A program made the translations under genes and the position numbers. The notes under the pieces were generated by a model that saw nothing but the letters and a program-made list of their open reading frames with translations, searched no databases and was not told the DNA's origin. From Zancudomyces culisetae (lineage: Eukaryota > Kickxellomycota > Harpellomycetes > Harpellales > Legeriomycetaceae): a DNA stretch of 12,351 nucleotides. The stretch spans positions 1 to 12,351 of the forward strand of contig LSSK01001178.1 in the NCBI GenBank assembly GCA_001969505.1, given 5' to 3'. How positions within the stretch are numbered: position 1 is the first letter of the stretch; every line of letters starts with the position of its first letter. This document shows, piece by piece, positions 7,101 through 12,351 of the stretch.

Positions 7101-7471
7101 TGTCGTGTGAATTTTATAGTTTTATATTTTTATTTGCTTAAGTCATATCCAAAACTAGATATAAATTATTTGCCCTTATATAATTTTTTGGGTCTAACGA
7201 ACTACTACTATAATAAATTTAATCATAAAGTTATAACTGTTTTAAACATGTGAAATATGAATTATAATAATATTATTGAAACAGGGGGTTTCCCCTTGTT
7301 GAATGGGAAAAGATGTTGTAAATCATTTATAGATGATTCCCATGACTCATCTATGACAGTGTGATTCTCAGATTTACAAGGATGTTACGTGAATTTAATT
7401 TAACCATCTTTGCAATTTATTAAAAACCCATTGGGAAAAAATATAAATTGCGATGATTTAAATTCACGACA
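7101..7471 (-). repeat. 3' LTR of the minus-strand Ty3/gypsy element
   Basis: On the minus strand it starts TGTCGTGAATTT directly after the polypurine tract GAGGGGG plus TC, and ends in CACACGACA. Both ends form a terminal inverted repeat (TGTCGTG, then AATTT, with a TG inserted at one end). Length is 371 bp. On the minus strand a TATATAAG (7182 down to 7175) lies upstream of AATAAA (7134 down to 7129), which suggests a short R region near 7150-7110. The right-end partner LTR is outside the window, so the inner boundary rests on the inverted termini alone. The LTR is rich in stems: 7280-7288/7292-7300, 7316-7324/7371-7379 enclosing 7329-7336/7347-7354, and a long imperfect palindrome at 7388-7468. 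Confidence 0.75.
7175..7182 (-). promoter_or_regulatory. Candidate TATA box of the minus-strand LTR
   Basis: TATATAAG is read on the minus strand, about 40 bases upstream of the AATAAA at 7134-7129 and within the LTR. The position suits a U3/R boundary near 7150. No distinct initiator was identified, and the A+T-rich background makes chance occurrence likely. Confidence 0.35.
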
Positions 7472-7473
7472 GA

Positions 7474-7480
7474 CCCCCTC
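7474..7480 (-). other. Polypurine tract of the minus-strand element
   Basis: GAGGGGG on the minus strand is followed by TC and then the LTR start TGTCGT. It lies between the pol stop (7486-7488) and the LTR, matching the layout of the plus-strand family. Confidence 0.7.
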
Positions 7481-7485
7481 GCATG

Positions 7486-9213
7486 TCAGACGTCCCGGCC
7501 TGACTGAGAGTTTGTTTTATAATATTGTAGTGTAGTGCGAATTCTACTGGGTAATACTTCTGGGATTAAATAACCGCGGTCATGATATGGTTTCAACCGA
7601 TCTCCATTTACCTGGTCCTTATTACCTTCCGCATCCATTATTATATAGGTACCTTTATCTAACACTCTCACTACATTATAGGGGCCTTCCCAACGTTCAT
7701 CAAATTTAGATTGTGGTGCGGCTACTACTTTTAGGACTTTATCACCCACTTTATACTTGTGGAAGTGTACTGATTTATCATACCTCTGTTTCTCATATCT
7801 TTTGTTTATAATAATATTTTGGTATGCTTGAGCCCTAATAATTGGTAACTCTTCTTTCACGTATTTCAGTCTCTCTAATATGGCTTCCACTTCATCTTCT
7901 TGTGTTACGACTGGGTTCCAATATACTGGAGTATTCAACTTCACACCATATAAACTTTCTGCAGGACTTATTCCAGTGTTTCTGTTTTTTGTTGAACGTA
8001 TTGTCAGTAATACTTTCCAAAGGTACATGTCCCAATTCTGTCTATCTTTGTAACACAGCTTAGACAACACATTCTTCAGGTTTTGATTGAACCTTTCTAC
8101 TTGTCCATTAGATTGAGGACGATATGCTGTAGTTGGACGATGGTCTATACCTAGAAACTTGTAGAACTCAACTGCCACATCACTAATAAAATTTGCACCT
8201 CTATCCGATATTAACCTTTTGGGTACTCCATAAATAGCAACTACATCATAGATTAGAAAATTTATAACCATCTCTGTACTGATGTTTGGAACGGCTCTCG
8301 TAATTGGCCATTTTGTGTTATAATCCATAGCCGTAAGTAAATACCTATTTCCATTTATGGATATTGGATTGATTGGTCCCATTGCATCAATTCCCAATAT
8401 CTCAAATGGCTTAGCTACGGCTATAGGATTAAGGGGGTTAACTTTACTAACATGTCCTTTGTACCTTTGACAAAGAACACAAAATTTTACTACTCTTTTA
8501 ACTATGTCAAAAATTCTAGAACCTGTATATAAAAGTTTAACTTTATCCCAAGTATTTCCTATTCCGCTGTGTTCTTCATCATGTATAGCTTGTATTTTGG
8601 CTTCTGCGTTAACTTCGTTAAGTACCTCCCTTTCGCCAAACTTTTTACTTACCGCTATTAACTTTCCTTCCTTCACTTTATACGGATAAGCTTTCCTTCT
8701 GAATTCCTGTTTTTCTTCCTCGTCGACTCCAACAGGGTAAGTGTTACTAGTCAAGTAATTCATTAGCGACTCATATTTAGCTAAATTCATGGCGAAAAGT
8801 GCTTTAGTATCATTATCTTTGTGGTCTGAGCATTTATTCTCTACAGAGTTTCTTGAAAGGTAATCGGCGGGGTTATTTATACCTTTCCTATGCTCAATCT
8901 TGTAATCGTACTCTTTTAATGTAATCTCCCATCGAGCCAAGCGCCCTGTGGGTTCTTTAGTTTTAAATATGCTTATTAAAGCTGAGTGATCTGTAATTAT
9001 TTTAAAAGGTCTTCCTAGTACATAGTGTCTAAAATGAGTGACACCCCAAACTACGCCTAAACCTTCCAGATGTGTTATGGAATAGTTTTCTTCAGCCTTA
9101 GTTAATGTACGGCTAGCAAATGACACTGGACAGTCTTTCCCATCATAACTCTGGCTCAATATGGCGCCTAGACCTTGTTTAGATGCGTCAGTGGTGATAG
9201 TAAATGTTTTCTC
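7486..9213 (-). pseudogene. pol: pol 3' fragment: RNase H, integrase, GPY/F
   Basis: The open segment follows the TGA at 9216-9214. RNase H begins with the TTDAS active-site Asp codon at 9189-9187 and contains a THLEGLGVVWG motif carrying the Glu. The integrase zinc domain has the pattern H-x3-H...C-x2-C, and the catalytic core has Asp codons at 8388-8386 and 8205-8203 and Glu at 8097-8095. A complete GPY/F module (WEGPY onward) follows at about 7690-7575, which the plus-strand right copy lacks. The TTG at 9159 that could look like a start is an internal Leu codon, because the frame continues upstream to the TGA. The fragment ends in a TGA stop at 7488-7486, five bases before the polypurine tract. 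Confidence 0.92.
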
Positions 9214-11231
9214 TCAATCGGGATGTTTTAACAATGGTGGACTACTGAGGATGTCTTTTAGCTTATCTACTGCTTGCATACAGTCATTATCCCAATACCA
9301 GGGTTTATCTTTTCGTAACAACTGTGTTAATGGTTTGCTAATTCTCGCGTAGTCTTTTATGAATCTACGATAATAACCTGTTAATCCTAAGAAACTTTGG
9401 ATTCCCTTTACATTTATTGGATAAGGAAGCTTAGAAATGGCTTCTGATTTGGACGGGTCGGTTTCTATGCCATCTTTGGTAATTACATGGCCTAGGTAGG
9501 AGATGCGTTGTTGGGCAAACACGCACTTCTCCTCGTTAAGTTTTATTTTAGCGCCCTTAATCAACTCAAAAACTACTTTTAGATCTAGTAAATGTTGACT
9601 AAATGATGAAGAATAGACGACTATATCGTCTATGAAAACTACCACTGTTTTCCAGAGAACTGGCTGTAATATAGTTTCCATAAGTCTTTGGAAGGTCGCC
9701 GGACTATTACTTAATCCAAAAGGCATGACCTTATAACAAAATAATCCTTCACCTGGGAAGGAAAAGGCTGTTTTAAATTTATCCTCCTCTCGAATCTTTA
9801 CTTGCCAGAACCCGCTGAGGGCGTCTAGCGTAGTAAAGTATTGAGCTCCAGCTAAAGCATTGAAGATGTCTGCTATATTAGGTAAGGGATAGTTGTCCCT
9901 TCTAGTTATCGCATTCAATTGGCGATAATCTGAGCAAACTCGAAGTTTACCATTTTTCTTAACTATGGTCACTACTGGAGCGCACCAATCTGAATGGCAC
10001 CTCTCAATAACACCTTTTCTTAGCATGGTTGCTAATTCATCTCTAACTTTACTTTGCATGGACTGAGGAACTCTATATGGTCTCAAACGAATGGGATTGT
10101 GGTCCCCAGTGTCAATAGTGTGTTCTACTAAGTCTGTACTAGTCAACTCTTCCAAACTTGAAGCAAAGATATTTTTATAGTCCATCATTAACTGCTCAAT
10201 GTCTTCATCTAACTTAATCTTTTTTTCTACAAGTGACACTTCTCTTGCCCAACCCACAACTTCTTCCTCTTCATCGACAACCGTCGATATCCCCAACGAT
10301 ATGATGGCGTTTTGGTATGGTATCATCACTTTGCTTTTGTTGATGTCAATTACTGCGTTATGCTTTTTAAGCCAATCTACCCCTAAGACAAAAGTCTTCT
10401 TGTTACTAGCCATGATTAGTAGATCTGCAGGAAAAACGCAGTTTTGTATGGTTACGGGAACGTTCCAGGCTTTTCCGGTTGTCTTGTGAAGGCCTCCATC
10501 TGCTGTCATTATTACTTCTTGAATCATAGTATCCGTAGTTAGTCTGAGTTTTGTGGCCAATGCGTCGTTAATCACACTACATGCTGCTCCTGTATCGATC
10601 ACTACATCACATTCTTGATTTAAAATAGAGACCTTTGATCTGCAATTTGTACTAGGCTGTTGGGTGAGGGTTCCCAATTCTCTTGACTGTTTAATGGCCT
10701 GACTGTCTCCTTCACAAACTTCCTTCAACTCTGCTCTGACTGTAGGTGACACTTTGATAAGCTGGTCCAAAGTGATGCTGGCTTTCACTGATCCAATATC
10801 TTGCCTCACAGAGTATTCTGGTTTCTCTGCTGGTGTTTTGTTTACTTTATTTATTATTTTTATATTATCTTGCTGCAACTCATTATCTGTTGCTTTATTT
10901 TTAAAAACTATATTAAAATTTTCTTGATCATTAGTATTTACTTCTTCAATTTTACTTCTCTTCTGGCTCATACTTAATTTATTATCCAATAGTTTACGTT
11001 TTTCGATTATACTTAGTTCATGCCAACATTTGTCTATTTCATCGATGTCCGGGTTTTGTGTGAACTGGAATAACTCAACAACATTAACATCTTTCATACT
11101 GTTATTATTCTTGGCATAACCTGAATTTATATTTTTATTTGGGCACTGTGGACTTATGTGTCCCACCTCGTTACACGTGTAACATGTCGGTCTTGCATAC
11201 TTATTGTATGTACTTATGCCTGCACTGCTGC
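9214..11231 (-). pseudogene. pol: gag 3' end, protease and reverse transcriptase fragment
   Basis: The open segment runs between the solo LTR and the TGA at 9216-9214. It starts with a gag remnant and one CCHC zinc knuckle (C-x2-C-x4-H-x4-C, codons from 11184 to 11143). It continues through a long lysine/asparagine-rich linker to the protease (IDTGAACSV, active Asp codon 10596-10594, and an VLGVDWL motif). Reverse transcriptase follows with first catalytic Asp codon 9825-9823, the FIDD pair at 9630-9625 and the connection region. The GTG at 11166 is an internal Val of the zinc knuckle, not a start: the frame extends upstream into the LTR insertion. Reading into the LTR soon meets a stop (TAG 11322-11320), so no natural start is available. 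Confidence 0.92.
11227..11231. repeat. Target-site duplication GCTGC, left copy
   Basis: It directly abuts the TGTCA terminus of the solo LTR and matches 11627-11631 perfectly. Confidence 0.92.
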
Positions 11232-11243
11232 TGTCATGAACTG

Positions 11244-11273
11244 ATTCTAGAATGTTCGAAAACGTTCTAGAAT
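11244..11273 (+). promoter_or_regulatory. Heat-shock element array 1 (six pentamers)
   Basis: Consecutive 5-bp units alternate nTTCn and nGAAn, starting at 11244, 11249, 11254, 11259, 11264 and 11269. Five of six match; the unit at 11259 has AAA in place of GAA. Alternating inverted pentamers are the binding site of the heat-shock factor trimer across eukaryotes. It lies near the 5' end of the LTR, about 240-270 bp upstream of the TATA box. Confidence 0.75.
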
Positions 11274-11301
11274 CATCTGATTTTATTCCGCAGTAATGTT
11301 T

Positions 11302-11341
11302 AGAATGTTCCCCAACATTCTAGAACATTACCGAAAATTCA
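11302..11341 (+). promoter_or_regulatory. Heat-shock element array 2 (eight pentamers)
   Basis: Units in strict 5-bp phase start at 11302 (GAA), 11307 (TTC), 11312 (CAA, imperfect), 11317 (TTC), 11322 (GAA), 11327 (TTA, imperfect), 11332 (GAA) and 11337 (TTC): six of eight match. Its first five units align with array 1 at an offset of 53 bp (both contain AGAATGTTC and TTCTAGAA at the same spacing), so the two arrays look like a tandem duplication. Confidence 0.75.
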
Positions 11342-11512
11342 CATTATTTATTAATTTTTCTTACGTAATAATTTACACATGTTTAATTTTATTAGCATTC
11401 ATATTTGGTTTTTGTTTGATTACTAATCAAACAAGTTTTTCTTTACCTTTCATTTTTAGCTATTCCGCAGTTTTCATAGTGATTTTGTTCAAAAACCAAG
11501 GCTGGAAAAAAG

Positions 11513-11549
11513 TATAAAAAGGGTGCAATTTTCCTGTCTTGGATTCAGT
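11513..11549 (+). promoter_or_regulatory. Core promoter of the solo LTR: TATA box and initiator
   Basis: TATAAAAA (11513-11520) is followed by GGG and then TCAGT at 11545-11549, a match to the insect-type initiator with A+1 at 11547. The 34-bp TATA-to-start spacing is slightly long but workable. Transcription would run rightward, out of the LTR and antisense to gag. Confidence 0.6.
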
Positions 11550-11575
11550 ATCTAGTATCTTGTATACATTCATAC

Positions 11576-11597
11576 AATAAACTTTAATAATAATAAA
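11576..11597 (+). terminator. Polyadenylation signals of the solo LTR
   Basis: AATAAA occurs at 11576-11581 and 11592-11597, 30-50 bases after the proposed start site and close to the LTR end. This order gives a very short R region, as in many LTRs. In a solo LTR the signals could either end the transcript early or be bypassed because of promoter proximity. Confidence 0.5.
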
Positions 11598-11626
11598 TAT
11601 AACTCTCAAGACTCCAGATCTTGACA

Positions 11627-11631
11627 GCTGC
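11627..11631. repeat. Target-site duplication GCTGC, right copy
   Basis: It directly abuts the TGACA terminus of the solo LTR and matches 11227-11231 perfectly. Confidence 0.92.
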
Positions 11632-11725
11632 CCTTTACTTCGCTTATAGCTGGTTGCTTGTAATCTGGTTTACTTTTTGGTTTGTCAATATAGATACTTG
11701 CATTATTATCTGTGCGCATTGAAGT
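11632..11725 (-). pseudogene. gag: Short gag segment between the TGA and the solo LTR
   Basis: About 32 codons in the gag frame follow the TGA at 11728-11726 and run up to the target duplication of the solo LTR. The residues are Lys/Pro/Asp-rich, as expected for the basic linker ahead of a zinc knuckle. The frame joins the zinc-knuckle side exactly when the LTR and one GCTGC copy are discounted. Confidence 0.8.
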
Positions 11726-12351
11726 TCACACTACTTGTCTTGTTTCATGTTGTTTTTTATACTTTTGATGACTAGCTGAATAAACATTGTCCTGTATGAA
11801 TTTCTGGAGTTCTTCAAACTCTACTGCTGTTTGCACAGCTTCGTCGTAGTTATCAACTCTCCCCTTTAGGATCTCCTTTTGATACTGCGGTGACAGAGCT
11901 GTCATGAGACATTGGTACATTATAGTATCGTCAGTTACATTTGCTGAGACAAACAGTCTTTCAAGACGTGAGATGAACTCTTCAACACTTTCCGTGGGAT
12001 ACTGCCTCAACCTTTGTAATGCTCTCCATGAGTTCAGTACTAAGTCTTTGTTTGCGTACTTCTTCAAAAATTCGACTTTATAATCATCCCATGTTATAAC
12101 TCTGCCCTTTGTTCTTTCATTCCATATGAGTACCCTTGGGCCAAAATAAATTTCAATATATTCTAACATGTCTAGATGTGTCCAATTTTCACTACGTGCA
12201 AACAGCTCAAATCTCTTAATCCAAAGTGTAGCATTCTGATCTGCGGAGTTGTTGAAAACAGGCGGCTCCATATGTCTTGCTGTCCTTACTGTGTTTCCAA
12301 TCATCTTATTATCTGAATCTGAAAAATCTCTTGATGTTCCTGTCTTGTAAT
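11726..12351 (-). pseudogene. gag: gag (capsid region), truncated by TGA and open at the window edge
   Basis: The predicted protein resembles the N-terminal gag of the plus-strand family in layout: a WIKRFELFARSENW-type segment followed by a region with W, F-x-KKY and a run typical of Ty3/gypsy capsids. ATG codons occur at 12304 and 12271 (MEPPVF). The frame is also open upstream without a stop to base 12351, so the start cannot be fixed from this window; 12271 looks the more conventional start. It ends at TGA 11728-11726 before reaching the zinc knuckle. The antisense strand carries the possible readout of the solo LTR promoter at 11547. Confidence 0.85.

Larger units (their letters stand above)
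11232..11626 (+). mobile_element. Solo LTR of a third retrotransposon family, inserted antisense in gag
   Basis: The 395-bp sequence begins TGTCATGAACTG and ends in TTGACA. The ends are inverted repeats (TGTCA perfect, 10 of 12 overall). It is flanked by the perfect 5-bp duplication GCTGC at 11227-11231 and 11627-11631. Discounting the LTR and one GCTGC restores the gag reading phase exactly, which independently proves the boundaries. Orientation is plus because heat-shock-element arrays, TATA box, TCAGT initiator and AATAAA signals occur in that order. No internal region is present, so it arose by recombination between the LTRs of a full insertion, or is a solo remnant of such. The superfamily (Ty3, Ty1/copia or BEL/Pao) cannot be told from an LTR alone. 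Confidence 0.93.
7101..12351 (-). mobile_element. Second Ty3/gypsy retrotransposon, related family, 5' end outside window, interrupted by a solo LTR
   Basis: The internal region runs from beyond the right edge leftward to the polypurine tract and 3' LTR. Domain order and motifs parallel the plus-strand element (fused gag-pol, DTGAACSV-type protease, FIDD reverse transcriptase, D,D-35-E integrase, GPY/F), but protein identity is only moderate, so it is a different family of the same group. A 395-bp LTR of a third family was inserted later at 11232-11626 in the opposite orientation. Confidence 0.9.
7486..12351 (-). pseudogene. gag-pol: gag-pol of the minus-strand element, inactivated by two TGA codons and one insertion
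   Basis: The frame is the same from the right edge of the window to the stop at 7488-7486. It is broken by TGA at 11728-11726, by the solo LTR at 11232-11626, and by TGA at 9216-9214. There is no frameshift: the codon phases agree once the 395-bp LTR and one 5-bp target copy (400 bp) are discounted. The first break falls in gag before the zinc knuckle. The last falls just upstream of the RNase H active-site Asp, at a position where the plus-strand family has Trp (TGG). All active-site residues I looked for in protease, reverse transcriptase and integrase are present. This is a young pseudogene; readthrough at either TGA is possible in principle but has no supporting context. Confidence 0.88.

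Noticed and set aside
7038-7253. 71-codon plus-strand ORF
   Set aside because: It starts at GTG, crosses from the 770-bp unit across the spacer into the minus-strand LTR, and has no recognisable features.
6325-7471. One long 1147-bp minus-strand LTR ending at 6325
   Set aside because: Both internal ends (7094 and 7101) pair much better with 6325 and 7471 respectively as inverted termini than 6325 pairs with 7471, so two units fit better. The missing 5' LTR prevents a final test.
9157-9159. Apparent start of a separate RNase H-integrase gene
   Set aside because: It is a TTG Leu codon inside RNase H; the same frame continues upstream to the TGA at 9216-9214.
11164-11166. Apparent start of pol at the zinc knuckle
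   Set aside because: It is a GTG Val codon between the second Cys and the His of the knuckle; the gag frame continues upstream.
11296-11517. 73-codon hydrophobic plus-strand ORF inside the solo LTR
   Set aside because: It overlaps heat-shock-element array 2 and T-rich U3 DNA, ends at the TATA box, and its hydrophobicity follows from T-rich codons; no family resemblance.
11726-11728. Programmed gag-pol stop readthrough at TGA
   Set aside because: It lies before the zinc knuckle rather than at the gag/pol junction, and the related family has a fused ORF with no stop; a nonsense mutation is simpler.
1-12351. CRISPR array, bacterial operon, tRNA or rRNA genes
   Set aside because: No spaced direct repeats, cloverleaf or rRNA sequence was seen; gene content is entirely eukaryotic retrotransposon.

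Overview
The window is eukaryotic, AT-rich, transposon-dominated DNA. Every long reading frame that can be identified belongs to an LTR retrotransposon of the Ty3/gypsy (Metaviridae) type. The pol order protease, reverse transcriptase, RNase H, integrase and the GPY/F module at the integrase C-terminus show this; no chromodomain is seen. No host housekeeping gene, tRNA or rRNA is recognisable. The host cannot be named from this sequence; an invertebrate or a fungus would both fit.

Layout, left to right. (1) 1-6323, plus strand: a tandem retrotransposon arranged as partial pol, LTR, complete gag-pol, LTR. The left pol piece (1-1237) and the 3' end of the complete gag-pol ORF (1699-5925) are identical over 1030 bp. 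The right copy then lacks 192 bp that encode the GPY/F module. The deletion runs between two in-frame TGGGAAGGG repeats, the second of which is part of the polypurine tract. The two LTRs (1228-1634 and 5916-6323) differ at 9 bases plus one indel. (2) 6325-7094: a 770-bp segment with inverted TGTCGCAT termini, flanked on both sides by TCAC. It is tiled with back-to-back hairpins and has a G+C island of about 52% carrying an unrecognised 108-codon minus-strand ORF. (3) 7101-12351, minus strand: a second, related Ty3/gypsy element whose 5' LTR lies beyond the right edge. Its 3' LTR is 7101-7471. Its gag-pol frame is unshifted but broken by two TGA codons and by an insertion. (4) 11232-11626, plus strand: that insertion, a 395-bp solo LTR of a third family with a perfect 5-bp target duplication (GCTGC). 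It carries two arrays of heat-shock-element pentamers upstream of a TATA box, an initiator-like TCAGT and AATAAA signals.

How the parts relate: the plus-strand ORF is still open from gag through the integrase core. The left copy shows that an allele or sister copy retained the GPY/F module. The minus-strand element is a pseudogene that needed only three events to inactivate it. The solo LTR is a potentially stress-inducible promoter pointing antisense into its gag. The strongest candidates for something undescribed are the hairpin-tiled 770-bp unit and the heat-shock-element-bearing solo LTR.
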